DNA from: a virus
Virus record (IMG/VR): IMGVR_UViG_3300032087_005744
Span: 1-27,640 of that record
Length of the DNA stretch: 27,640 bases
Reading direction: 5' to 3' (one strand)
Shown: piece by piece, positions 6,957 to 14,667 of the stretch
How positions within the stretch are numbered: the stretch's first letter is position 1
Layout of the letters: every line of letters starts with the position of its first letter
The notes under the pieces: generated by a model
The model's database searches: none
What the model saw: only the letters and a program-made list of their open reading frames with translations
Told to the model about the DNA's origin: nothing
Program-made: the position numbers and the translations under genes

Positions 6957-8097
6957 ATATACTCTTTATTATTTCCGCAGATATCTGCCCGATCTTACCT
7001 GTAGCTTGTTTTATACCATAGATCCTATAGTTTTGCAAGACAATTTCTTCATTTTGTCTGAAAGCTTCATCTGAATATTTTCCAAGCTCCATCATGCGGA
7101 CCATAAGTAAAAGGCTCAACCATTCCTCAGAAGAGAGCATCTCAATCTCTGGTCGGAACACATTACTGATCTCAGTTGAGGAGCTTCTATTATTATAGCG
7201 TATTTCTGTGAAGAATGGAACTTGTTTCTTTATATCGTTGTACGTTTTTATGACAAAGTCCTGCAAATCATATAAATCATCATCGTGAGATTTGAGGCGA
7301 TATATTGAATCCATGATTTTTTCTACATCATAAGGTGCCGCATTCTCATCCAAAGCTGCTCCAGCCTTCCGAATTCTAGTTTTTATTGTTGGGTGCTCCA
7401 AATTGGCGTGCAATCTCCAAGGGCTATATTTGTCGACAAAAAAACCGTTAGAAGAAGCATAGTCCAAAAAACATTGGAAATTAGGGCTTTGTATTATTTC
7501 ACCTTTCTCGAAATCACTATTGTAATCCAAATTCGATAGTTCTACGGACAATCCAGAAGTTCTAATATTATTGTGTCTCGAAAGTATGAATCCGCTCCTC
7601 GTTACCGGGAATGCGTTAATGTGGGTTTTCAATAATTGCTTTAAAGCAATCAAATAGCATCTGTAGTCATTAACGGTGCGGTCATTCTGCAATAGAGAAG
7701 AATACTTGATAGAAACATAGGTCAAATAATCGCCATATAGCGGCTCTAAGGGCTCATATCCCAAAACCGGCACTACACCATCCAAAAAGGGTGGATACCC
7801 TCTTGTAGTGTTCTCAATGCGCGTGGTATAGTCGTTTCTAAAGGCATTGAATGCCTTCGCAACAAACCCAAGACATCTAACATCACTAGCTATATCTCCG
7901 ATTGAAATCATAACATCGGGGTCGTCAATCAAATAAACTGGCTCATAGTTCTTGTTGATCAGGCCATATGAGAAATTGTTGTATAACGTGTCGATCATCC
8001 CAGGAAAATCAACCAGAGTCTTATATTTAAGCCTCTCACTAAACTCTGCTTTAAGCGTAGAAGTAGAACCGCCTAAAAATGTTATTTTTTCAGCCAC
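6922..8097 (-). CDS. Conserved-looking protein of unknown function between hub and polymerase
   Basis: 391 residues, not identified. No signal peptide, membrane segment, Walker motif or nuclease DxE pattern is visible. The most distinctive part is the middle (about 165-235): TRSGFILSRHNNIRTSGLSV, then SPNFQCFLDYASSNGFFVDK followed by YSPWRLHANLEHP. I associate this 'FFVDxxxPWRLxANLxxP' style of segment with uncharacterised, probably virion-associated proteins of marine T4-like phages, but that is from memory only. The C-terminal part is helical and charged. The start is GTG, seven codons' worth of sequence away from nothing better, and it overlaps the end of the hub-like gene by 8 bases. Its 3' end overlaps the polymerase gene by 35 bases. 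Context allows either a baseplate or tail component or a replication accessory factor; I slightly favour structural. Confidence 0.6.
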   Translation of the reverse strand: MAEKITFLGGSTSTLKAEFSERLKYKTLVDFPGMIDTLYNNFSYGLINKNYEPVYLIDDPDVMISIGDIASDVRCLGFVAKAFNAFRNDYTTRIENTTRGYPPFLDGVVPVLGYEPLEPLYGDYLTYVSIKYSSLLQNDRTVNDYRCYLIALKQLLKTHINAFPVTRSGFILSRHNNIRTSGLSVELSNLDYNSDFEKGEIIQSPNFQCFLDYASSNGFFVDKYSPWRLHANLEHPTIKTRIRKAGAALDENAAPYDVEKIMDSIYRLKSHDDDLYDLQDFVIKTYNDIKKQVPFFTEIRYNNRSSSTEISNVFRPEIEMLSSEEWLSLLLMVRMMELGKYSDEAFRQNEEIVLQNYRIYGIKQATGKIGQISAEIIKSIYESRRENNPST

Positions 8098-10879
8098 GTC
8101 CTCTTAATCTCCCCGTAACATCTCTACCTATAACTAGAACTACTGCCTTATCTTGTGGCCTCGAATCGTCAATCTCAACTATCTCTCCTCTTACTAGGTT
8201 GTACCTAACGGCTCCTGAATTGATATTTTTACTCTTGTCAATAACTCCTGGGATGGAAGATCTAGTCGTTTCTTGATTTAGAATATAGTCATTGGAAATC
8301 TGTCTCGCAAGGGTACTGTCCATAACTCTTTCACCAGTGAGGGGATCGGTCAAGCTTTCCAGTTGGTTGACATAATTAACTTGAGATACGTTGGGCAAAT
8401 CCGTAGACAAGGGAGCAGGGTCGCCTGGGATTGCGTCATTACTAGGTCTTACCTTGTTTATAAAGTCGATAGTCCTTGGAGACATCTCGACTCCTGATAG
8501 GCCCAATTGATCCCCAACTGGTGCGCCAAAGGAGCAATCAAGATCCGTGCTCAGCACACCATTGGAAAACGTGGTTTTCACTCCTAGTACTGAATAATAC
8601 CCGCCCAAACCTATCTTGAAGGCCGGGGAGTCAGTGTCAGTGGGCGAACCAAATCCAATATTATTGGGGTTTATAAATATTTGACTCCCCGGAAAAAACA
8701 AATTGTTTCCAATCATAGAGATGCTAGCCTGGTATGGCATTTTAAGTTCATCATACAATCCGACTTGATTTGTCATTAACTGCTCTTGTGCAAAAGGTAC
8801 ATCAAATCTACTAAAATTTATTTCTTTTATTAATCCTCGATTCTTTCCCAATAAGAAATGATAAATACCGTCTCTAGAATCCTTATCTTCATTGCCGGCA
8901 CGATCAGAGGCTAATTCTCTATCAACTTTTTGAAAAATGACAAAATAATCATTTTCGTCTGTTATCCCTAAAGCTCTAAAGTCTTTCTGAGGGCTGGGTA
9001 CTGCTTCTGGATCAAGATCTGCACTCTTTGCTATGGCGCTCCTAAGTTGTGGACCAGTGTATGTCGCAGATACAAAGCTTGGGGGCGCTGATATAATTTG
9101 AGGCGCTATTCCTACATTAGACCATGCTCTACCGAAAGCGTTTGGCAATAGAGTCGAAATACAGTCATTTAAAAACTGTGGTACCGTATAAGTGTTCCTA
9201 TACGAGTTAATGATTTTGTCATACATGAATTCCTGGTATAGTTCCAATGACACTGGTATATCGGCTATATTTATTCTTGCCATTTCCTCATCCCCTGATG
9301 AGGTGTGGTGCTTATATTCAATATCCGCCATGAACACTTTAAAAGTTGTCAGCTTCTTTATTGCTCCATTTATGACCGCTATTATTTTGTTTTTTTCATC
9401 CTCTGATTTTTTCGAAATAGCTAACAGATCCTTAAACTCGTTCTCTGTGACTTTTAAGGAGGTGGCGAGAGCTTTTCTAAATTGTTGATCTCTGTCTTGG
9501 ATGTCTTTAGGGATCAATGGTAACTTTTTTAGCAATTGCGCCGACTCTTTGAGAGACTCTTTTGTCTTTAAAAAGAATGCCTCTATCAGATCCCCGAACA
9601 AAACATAGTTTATTGTCCTGTTTGAATTATCCAGATCGTTTATCATTTTAGTTAATTCTTCGGATTTTCGGTTTTCATTTTCGATCTGGTCCTTTGGGGG
9701 TTCTTGCGACTTTCCTGTCAAACTAGTTGATGCTTCTGTGGGCGCCGTTGCCGTAGTGTCACCCATGACAGTGTATTCTAGCATCTTCAGATCATTATCG
9801 GAAGTCTTTGTCACCAAAGAATGTATTTTGTTTTTAGACTCTAGAATTTCCATTATCTTTCTTATTTCTAGCGCCTTTTGTATTTGGCTCCTCCTTGAAG
9901 ACCCTGGAGTCTCTGGCTTATCTTTCTTGTCTAGAGAGTCTGTGTTTTTACCCTCTGAGGAGAAAAGTTGCCTTATATTTGCCCTTTTCAATAAATCAGT
10001 CGGAGTGTCTGTTGAGCTAAATATTTTATCTCTGGCTGTATTATTTATTCTAGCTGTATATTCTATATTTATCTCTGCAGATCCATCTTGTTTGACCTTG
10101 ATGTCGTGCTTTATAACGTTCATGCGAAGGGCCAAATTTGAACTTTGGATCTCCCTTATTTCCTCTTGTGTGAACAAACTCAAACTTGAAGGAGGGATGC
10201 TGTACCCTAAAGTAGCTGCTACTTCAATAGGCCGCTCCAAATCACCAGACGTAACTGTTGCTCCATTAACTTCCTTTTTTTGTGCGCTCCTGGCAATAGA
10301 AATCGTAAATAAATCAGCTAATCTTGCATAACCAGGCTGTTTATCAAATATATTAGCCAAGTTATCCACATATAGTTGTAAATCCGCTTTCAAAAACCTT
10401 GGGGCTGTAAATGGATCTGTACCCAGGAAATCAACAGAAAAAGTTTTCACTCCCGAAGCCTTGAGTCGGCTACGCCCCTGTAGTGTCGCTGCTTCGTCAC
10501 CCAAAGAAGATATAGGAAAAAAGAAAGGAGTATATATGTCGTCCTGCACCAAAAAAAACCTTATTTCTGGTACCAATGCAGTAATCTTGTGAGTCTCAAG
10601 ATTAAAAAAATGTGCTTTTATAAGCTTTTCACCTGCAGAGTCCCTTGAGTTGTATATTTTAGACATAACTGACTCTGGACGATAGCTGCCAACCAGCCTA
10701 TGGATAGAAGTAGCGTCACCGCCAGGAGACAAATCGCTTGACTTTAAACCTGAAGACGCCCCCTCTGTTGAAGCTCTTTCTCCGAAGCCCAATCCGCCTC
10801 CCGAAAAATGCAGAAACATAAGAAAAGCCTGCGGGTGGAAATGGTTTAAAATAAATTCTGATTTTTCTTTAACTGACAT
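8090..10879 (-). CDS. Large baseplate/hub-like virion structural protein
   Basis: A 929-residue protein placed right after the gp53-like wedge gene, without signal peptide or membrane segments. The C-terminal third is the most informative. PYQASISMIGNNLFFPGSQI, a nearby FINPNNIGFG, and then KIGLGGYYSVLGVKTTFSNG with LSTDLDCSF resemble the repeated beta-barrel segments of tail hub proteins (T4 gp27 / gpD-like), where 'PGS.I...P...GLGGYY.V..V' recurs. The middle (about 330-520) is charged and Lys/Glu rich with likely coiled coil. The N-terminus starts MSVKEKSEFILNHFHPQAFL and includes a Gly/Ser-rich stretch. It is about 2.4 times the length of T4 gp27, so fusion with another baseplate function is possible. 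No lysozyme active-site motif was recognised. It starts one base after the gp53-like stop and overlaps the next gene by 8 bases. Confidence 0.65.
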   Translation of the reverse strand: MSVKEKSEFILNHFHPQAFLMFLHFSGGGLGFGERASTEGASSGLKSSDLSPGGDATSIHRLVGSYRPESVMSKIYNSRDSAGEKLIKAHFFNLETHKITALVPEIRFFLVQDDIYTPFFFPISSLGDEAATLQGRSRLKASGVKTFSVDFLGTDPFTAPRFLKADLQLYVDNLANIFDKQPGYARLADLFTISIARSAQKKEVNGATVTSGDLERPIEVAATLGYSIPPSSLSLFTQEEIREIQSSNLALRMNVIKHDIKVKQDGSAEINIEYTARINNTARDKIFSSTDTPTDLLKRANIRQLFSSEGKNTDSLDKKDKPETPGSSRRSQIQKALEIRKIMEILESKNKIHSLVTKTSDNDLKMLEYTVMGDTTATAPTEASTSLTGKSQEPPKDQIENENRKSEELTKMINDLDNSNRTINYVLFGDLIEAFFLKTKESLKESAQLLKKLPLIPKDIQDRDQQFRKALATSLKVTENEFKDLLAISKKSEDEKNKIIAVINGAIKKLTTFKVFMADIEYKHHTSSGDEEMARINIADIPVSLELYQEFMYDKIINSYRNTYTVPQFLNDCISTLLPNAFGRAWSNVGIAPQIISAPPSFVSATYTGPQLRSAIAKSADLDPEAVPSPQKDFRALGITDENDYFVIFQKVDRELASDRAGNEDKDSRDGIYHFLLGKNRGLIKEINFSRFDVPFAQEQLMTNQVGLYDELKMPYQASISMIGNNLFFPGSQIFINPNNIGFGSPTDTDSPAFKIGLGGYYSVLGVKTTFSNGVLSTDLDCSFGAPVGDQLGLSGVEMSPRTIDFINKVRPSNDAIPGDPAPLSTDLPNVSQVNYVNQLESLTDPLTGERVMDSTLARQISNDYILNQETTRSSIPGVIDKSKNINSGAVRYNLVRGEIVEIDDSRPQDKAVVLVIGRDVTGRLRGRG

Positions 10880-10880
10880 T

Positions 10881-11228
10881 CTATCTTTCTCTTGTGGCTA
10901 TTCTCAATGCTACGTCTAACTCTTTTGGAATGTAAACAATATCTCCAATTTTGAAATGCGCATCAGTTGGCTTGTTATTATACCACGCAATAATCCACCA
11001 ATAATCAACATTTCCATAATATTCATAGGCAAACTTGTAAAGTTTATCTCCAGTCGAATAAATTCTTTGAATCGAAGTGAGGTTTTGCCTCAGTTCCTCC
11101 TCTGTTGGGTCTCCTGATGGCATTCTTGATAAAATTTTAGTAGTTTCTATGAATCGTCTATCGTGAACGGTATTTCTATGAAATTTATCAATGATTTCAG
11201 TAAATCTGTATGTATTTCTACTGGTCAT
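10881..11228 (-). CDS. 53: Baseplate wedge protein, T4 gp53-like
   Basis: 115 residues. The C-terminal half, GDKLYKFAYEYYGNVDYWWI followed by AWYNNKPTD and KIGDIVYIP, is typical of gp53, whose fold resembles a LysM module with the pattern 'GDxLxxIAxxxYGxxxxWWxIxxxN...P...GxxIxIP'. In T4, gp53 joins wedges into the hexagonal baseplate around the hub. The N-terminal half (TYRFTEIIDKFHRNTVHDRR) is basic and probably forms the wedge contact. T4 gp53 is 196 aa, so this is a compact version. The ATG is preceded by AGGA. It sits 15 bases after the gp48/54-like gene and one base before the large hub-like gene, as expected for a baseplate cluster. A LysM cell-wall protein is less likely because there is no signal peptide and the context is structural. 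Confidence 0.8.
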   Translation of the reverse strand: MTSRNTYRFTEIIDKFHRNTVHDRRFIETTKILSRMPSGDPTEEELRQNLTSIQRIYSTGDKLYKFAYEYYGNVDYWWIIAWYNNKPTDAHFKIGDIVYIPKELDVALRIATRER

Positions 11229-11243
11229 AGTCTTGTTCCTGTA

Positions 11244-11930
11244 TTAGTCTGTTAGTAATCTATCAATATTTGCTGAGTTAAGCCTGGCATTATCTCCTCC
11301 CTGGTTTGTTACAGATGTTGAAACTCGACCGGTCGAATAAGGGAATTCTTTAGTCAAAAATTCGGTTGTTTCTGCATCCCAGCCCAACGGAGATTCATGT
11401 TGAGGCACAAAATTAAAACTAATGTTAAACTTTTTAGGGTACAATTCTCCAGATCTTTCTACAAAATATCCCATTTCTTTATCTGGTTCAAAATTGACCC
11501 CTTCTATACAACCAAGTAAAGCGCCGCCAGCAGCGCCGGCTGACTGGATCATATTCACAAATTTGACTCTTAGCAAAGGTGGGGCTTTGATTGTTCTCCC
11601 TACGGATCCGCCAGAGCCATCAAGCGGAGCACTATATACGGGATACATCATCCTTACAAGTGTTTGAAACTTTTCCAAATTCTCTATAGCACTAGTAAAA
11701 TTTGGAGACAAAACGTCAAATGCCACTGATAAGCGACGAGTCGTATCCTGGTATGGTTTGATAGGATCATTTCTTCCGAAGATCTTCTCACTACCCCAAC
11801 CGACCTGATAAGTATCTCTGTATTCTGTTAAAAAAGCAGGAAATGCTACAGTTGTGTTTGTTGCAACATGAGTTAAAACTACTTCTTGATTTTTACTCTT
11901 TGCAACATCATTAAAATTTGTAAAACTCAT
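11244..11930 (-). CDS. Baseplate tail-tube junction protein, T4 gp48/gp54-like
   Basis: 228 residues. In T4, gp48 and gp54 cap the baseplate and start tail-tube polymerisation. The evidence is the set QVGWGSEKIFGRNDPIKPYQ followed by DTTRRLSVAFDV (about 48-78), then NLEKFQTLVRMMYPVYS, PPLLRVKFVNMIQSAG, GGALLGCIEGVNFEPDKEMG, LYPKKFNISFNF and HESPLGW, a series I recognise from tube-initiator proteins of T4-like phages. I set the start at the ATG at 11930 because GGAGG lies eight bases upstream; an in-frame TTG at 11945 would overlap that ribosome binding site and has none of its own. Only one such gene is seen here, where T4 has two. The tape measure gene lies just upstream, matching the physical order from tube to baseplate. 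Confidence 0.75.
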   Translation of the reverse strand: MSFTNFNDVAKSKNQEVVLTHVATNTTVAFPAFLTEYRDTYQVGWGSEKIFGRNDPIKPYQDTTRRLSVAFDVLSPNFTSAIENLEKFQTLVRMMYPVYSAPLDGSGGSVGRTIKAPPLLRVKFVNMIQSAGAAGGALLGCIEGVNFEPDKEMGYFVERSGELYPKKFNISFNFVPQHESPLGWDAETTEFLTKEFPYSTGRVSTSVTNQGGDNARLNSANIDRLLTD

Positions 11931-11938
11931 GTTTTTAT

Positions 11939-11943
11939 CCTCC
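11939..11943 (-). promoter_or_regulatory. Ribosome binding site fixing the gp48/54-like start
   Basis: GGAGG on the minus strand, eight bases before the ATG at 11930. It lies inside the alternative longer reading from TTG 11945 and therefore decides for the shorter protein. It is also within 12 bases of the tape measure stop codon, indicating coupled translation. Confidence 0.8.
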
Positions 11944-11948
11944 AAACA

Positions 11949-13532
11949 TTACTGTGGTCCGATTGTTATTTCGCCCTTGCCGTCGATTATTTTAATGGTC
12001 ATTCCTCCGAAAGCATTAGTTATCGCGTCAGTAATAGACCCAAGAACTTGTTGAGTAACTGTGATCTTTCCAATGTTCTCTTGCATCCCCTTGGCTATCG
12101 CCGCGCCGGCTGCGGCAGCGATAGTAGAATCCATTTTCGTAACGTTGTCTCTAACAAACTTGTCTATACTCGAGATCATGTTATTTGTCTTGGTCAAGAC
12201 GCCAGCAATATTCACACGTTCAATAATTGGCCTTCCCTGATCATCCATTGCAACCTGGCCGGTAGCTTTAGCAGCTTGTGCCATAACTATCGTAGGAATA
12301 GAAGCTCCTGCTTCGGATAATCCTTTAGTAAATTTATTTAAACCTTCAAGTGTTTTCTCCTCCATCTCGACACCTAATCTAAGCATCTGCAGCTGCATTG
12401 TCTCTAGTGGTGTTCTGGTTTTATTGATGGTATTTATCAAAAAATCCATGGTATCGCCGAGTTGTCTAGATTTGATCGTGTTGGGATCCGCAGCTTCGAT
12501 TCTTGCCATGGCGCCCCTTTCGTCGAGGGCAAGGTCCCCTCTGAGGAATCTTCTTGTTTCTTCTACACTTCCGAACCCAAGAGACTTTTGAAGTGCCAAA
12601 ATCTCGAACTTACCCATATCTTCAATACTGCGACCAGATTCCATGATCGCTGAGCGTACTCGAGTGGCGCGCTCTGTCTCTGTCATGGTCAACAACTCCA
12701 TGCTGTTGAATGCAGACTTACCCAAAATCTGGTTTAATTGACCTGCCATTTGGGCTGATCCCCTAAAGGTATCAAGATTTTGACCAAAGACATTCGTTAA
12801 AGCGCCGAAGCTGATTCCAGTGGTTGTCGACATCTTTTGCAGACCAATAAAATTATCCATCATCTGATCTGCAGAATAAGCAAAATCCTGCTGGGCTCTA
12901 CGAAAGTTTTGCGCCAGCTCCCTTCCCGAGACTGGTATCTCCCTCTGGACATTGATAAGAGTAGAAGTGAGCGCGTCTATCTCTTGCTCATTGCTGTTGA
13001 AAGCTAAGGCTGCAGAGTCAACGATTTTTGCAAATTCCCCTATATTGAATCCTGCTCGATCAAGAACAACTGATTGTTTCATCAATGATTCTTGAAAGTT
13101 TTCATTCGTAAAAGCCAAAACTTTTGTCGATGCTGCCCAATCTTGATTGATCCTGGCTCCAGCTTTAGCATTACCATTGAACAAGATGCTTGCCCTATTT
13201 GCCGCATCGATGGCCTTTGAAAAATCAAACATCTGGCCGGTGAAACCCTGTTGGAGATAGTTCTGAGTTGCCTTTGTGAGTTCTTGCGTCCTTTGTATCA
13301 AGGAATCAAATTGCTTATTGATCCGTTCCGTCGGCCTGAGTGCTTCCTCTATTGCTTCTGCGATATTTGTTACACTTTTGCCTATAGCTTGACGGACCTC
13401 TCCCGGTCTATCATCATCCCTGCCGGCGCCTAGGTCAATGCCGCGCTGCCTGAACACTTCTCGCAGGCGTCGAAGTTCGCCCTCATCTGCATCCCGGACG
13501 GCTTGAACAATCTCGTTTATTTCTAATCCCAT
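11949..13532 (-). CDS. Tail tape measure protein (T4 gp29 role)
   Basis: 527 residues, mostly helical. In myophages this protein fills the tube and sets tail length. The central part, NFIGLQKMSTTTGISFGALT with NVFGQNLDTFRGSAQMAGQL and NQILGKSAFNSMELL (about 225-280), is characteristic of phage tape measure proteins. The N-terminal region has heptad-like charged helices (DADEGELRRLREVFRQRG). The C-terminal region contains small-residue helices (STIAAAAGAAIAKGMQENIG) and ends in a short beta stretch (MTIKIIDGKGEITIGPQ). T4 gp29 is 590 aa, so the tail should be slightly shorter than T4's if the usual residue-to-length ratio holds. It starts at an ATG preceded by a modest GGGA. It sits between the gp26-like/small chaperone-position gene and the gp48/54-like gene, the standard place. 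No programmed frameshift chaperone is apparent upstream. Confidence 0.85.
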   Translation of the reverse strand: MGLEINEIVQAVRDADEGELRRLREVFRQRGIDLGAGRDDDRPGEVRQAIGKSVTNIAEAIEEALRPTERINKQFDSLIQRTQELTKATQNYLQQGFTGQMFDFSKAIDAANRASILFNGNAKAGARINQDWAASTKVLAFTNENFQESLMKQSVVLDRAGFNIGEFAKIVDSAALAFNSNEQEIDALTSTLINVQREIPVSGRELAQNFRRAQQDFAYSADQMMDNFIGLQKMSTTTGISFGALTNVFGQNLDTFRGSAQMAGQLNQILGKSAFNSMELLTMTETERATRVRSAIMESGRSIEDMGKFEILALQKSLGFGSVEETRRFLRGDLALDERGAMARIEAADPNTIKSRQLGDTMDFLINTINKTRTPLETMQLQMLRLGVEMEEKTLEGLNKFTKGLSEAGASIPTIVMAQAAKATGQVAMDDQGRPIIERVNIAGVLTKTNNMISSIDKFVRDNVTKMDSTIAAAAGAAIAKGMQENIGKITVTQQVLGSITDAITNAFGGMTIKIIDGKGEITIGPQ

Positions 13533-13591
13533 ATACTGTGGATTCCCTTATGATCTCTCATATAGAATAAATAGGCAAGAAAAGAGTTTTA

Positions 13592-13834
13592 TTATTCTGG
13601 TTTCTGTTCAAAGTCTCGCACTAAGCGCTCGACAAACCATTCTCGTAGGCGAACTGGCAAACTATAAGCCTCTGTGAAAGACCAGTTTGCATGCTTCATA
13701 AGTATGAAGATTGATTCGTAAGTAGATTTCTCAACATATTCTTTAGTTAGTCCAAAACCAGCCCACAGAAAAGGGCACCTCCTTTTCCGCTGTGGCAGAA
13801 CATTCAGAACAAGCAACTTCTTGGCTCGTATCAA
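13592..13834 (-). CDS. Small protein at the gp51/tail-chaperone position
   Basis: The open frame gives up to 80 residues, but only about the last 56 look like protein under selection: GLTKEYVEKSTYESIFILMK, then HANWSFTEAYSLPVRLREWF and VERLVRDFEQKPE. The 'W(S/T)F.E.y.LPv.lR.WFveRL' style is familiar from small proteins between gp26-like and tape measure genes of T4-like phages, where T4 has the hub catalyst gp51. The beginning is unclear. A TTG at 13834 gives 80 residues but has no ribosome binding site and overlaps the gp26-like gene by 92 bases. A strong GGAGG at 13778-13782 points to a start near 13768, where the in-frame codon is CTG, giving 58 residues. I give the longest frame with a usual start codon but think the shorter protein more likely. 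Function is inferred from position only. Confidence 0.65.
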   Translation of the reverse strand: MIRAKKLLVLNVLPQRKRRCPFLWAGFGLTKEYVEKSTYESIFILMKHANWSFTEAYSLPVRLREWFVERLVRDFEQKPE

Positions 13835-14633
13835 AGACTGGAATGTTGGTGTTATGGACTATCTTTATTTTTCTTGCATCTGCAGAAGGTAGAACTTCTG
13901 TTAATTTTGCTAAATCTGAAGGGTCTGTCTCTCCGTTGGCTGAGACGAGGACTCTTCTTAAGAATTCTATTGTGTCACTATGGGGCAAAGATAATTTTTG
14001 CTTTTGTTCTTTTGATTTGGCCAAATAAGCAAAATCTTCATTGTTTAAGATTCGGATCACAACATTAAGCTTTGTGACAGGCAACTCAAAAGATAGCGTT
14101 CCGCTTGTCTTATCAAATGTCCAGTCATCTCCATCTTCTATAGTGAATTTTTCTGTTTTTGCCTTGTCCAACATATCAGATAAACTAATATCAACTTCTC
14201 CGGTGTGACCACACTCTCCACAGTTGTGGATGATTGTTAGCTCGTCGCCATATCCTGTTTTTCTAGCTGCAGTCAATAAGGCAACCTTATCACAATCAAT
14301 AAAGTCTGAAGCTTTAACACCTGGTGTGATCAAAAGAGAGTCAATTAACTTATCAAACACAATACCTTGCTCGAGATAGCTATCATTTATCATGATATCC
14401 TCTTCTTTAGCAGTCATCGCCTTAAGTTCGATAGTCTCAACACCTTTTAGGGGACTGTTTTCACTATAGAAATTGCCGCCACTAGGCAAATAAACTATTT
14501 CTGTTGCGACTGCAAAGGAAAGCCCAAATGGATTGGGCCTTTCTTGCGGAACTTCCGGTAAAACCGGTGTTGGGGTGGTGTTAATTGGTTCTTTTTGTCT
14601 AGGTACTCTATTGCGGTTGGTATTTCTTCCCAT
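13743..14633 (-). CDS. 26: Baseplate protein, T4 gp26-like, with two CxxC pairs
   Basis: 296 residues. After a Pro-rich N-terminal arm (about 1-36) comes VYLPSGGNFYSEN (48-60), ETIELKAMTAKEEDIMIN (66-83), then DKLIDSLLITPGV and a Cys/Asp/Arg-containing segment ending RKTGYGDELTI. This matches the T4 baseplate protein family containing gp26, which takes part in hub assembly. C138/C141 (CGEC) and C275/C278 (CSEC) could together bind one zinc, as in related phage proteins. The C-terminus PFSVGWFWTN is also typical. It is longer than T4 gp26 (208 aa). The ATG is preceded by AGGA. It lies between the tail tube and the small gp51-position gene, whose ribosome binding site is embedded in the final codons of this gene. 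Confidence 0.8.
   Translation of the reverse strand: MGRNTNRNRVPRQKEPINTTPTPVLPEVPQERPNPFGLSFAVATEIVYLPSGGNFYSENSPLKGVETIELKAMTAKEEDIMINDSYLEQGIVFDKLIDSLLITPGVKASDFIDCDKVALLTAARKTGYGDELTIIHNCGECGHTGEVDISLSDMLDKAKTEKFTIEDGDDWTFDKTSGTLSFELPVTKLNVVIRILNNEDFAYLAKSKEQKQKLSLPHSDTIEFLRRVLVSANGETDPSDLAKLTEVLPSADARKIKIVHNTNIPVFDTSQEVACSECSATAEKEVPFSVGWFWTN
13778..13782 (-). promoter_or_regulatory. Strong ribosome binding site inside the gp26-like gene end
   Basis: GGAGG (as AAAGGAGGT) on the minus strand, 36 bases before the gp26-like stop. The only frame it can serve is the small downstream gene, nine bases ahead of an in-frame CTG at 13768. No ATG, GTG or TTG lies at a workable distance in that frame. 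Confidence 0.6.
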
Positions 14634-14667
14634 GCTTCCTCTTTAAATAAACTAAAACTCTGTATTA

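Noticed and set aside
6922-8097. Separate 3'-5' exonuclease for the polymerase
   Set aside because: No DxE, NxxxF/YxD or Yx3D exonuclease motif pattern could be found in the 391-residue protein.
8672-8679. TATAAATA, the T4 late promoter core, on the plus strand
   Set aside because: It points antisense inside the hub-like gene, with no gene on that strand. No copy is found correctly placed before the structural genes.
9738-10331. Plus-strand open frame of 197 codons
   Set aside because: It lies wholly inside the hub-like gene, reads as low-complexity hydrophobic/Ser-rich antisense sequence, has no ribosome binding site and no gene-like neighbours on that strand.
11931-11945. Longer gp48/54-like start at TTG 11945
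   Set aside because: The added codons are the Shine-Dalgarno of the ATG at 11930 and no ribosome binding site precedes the TTG.
13592-13834. Dismissing this short frame as a shadow of the gp26-like gene
   Set aside because: Most of it lies beyond the gp26-like stop, the sequence is protein-like with a WSF...LPVRLREWF segment, and a strong ribosome binding site precedes it, so it was kept as a gene.
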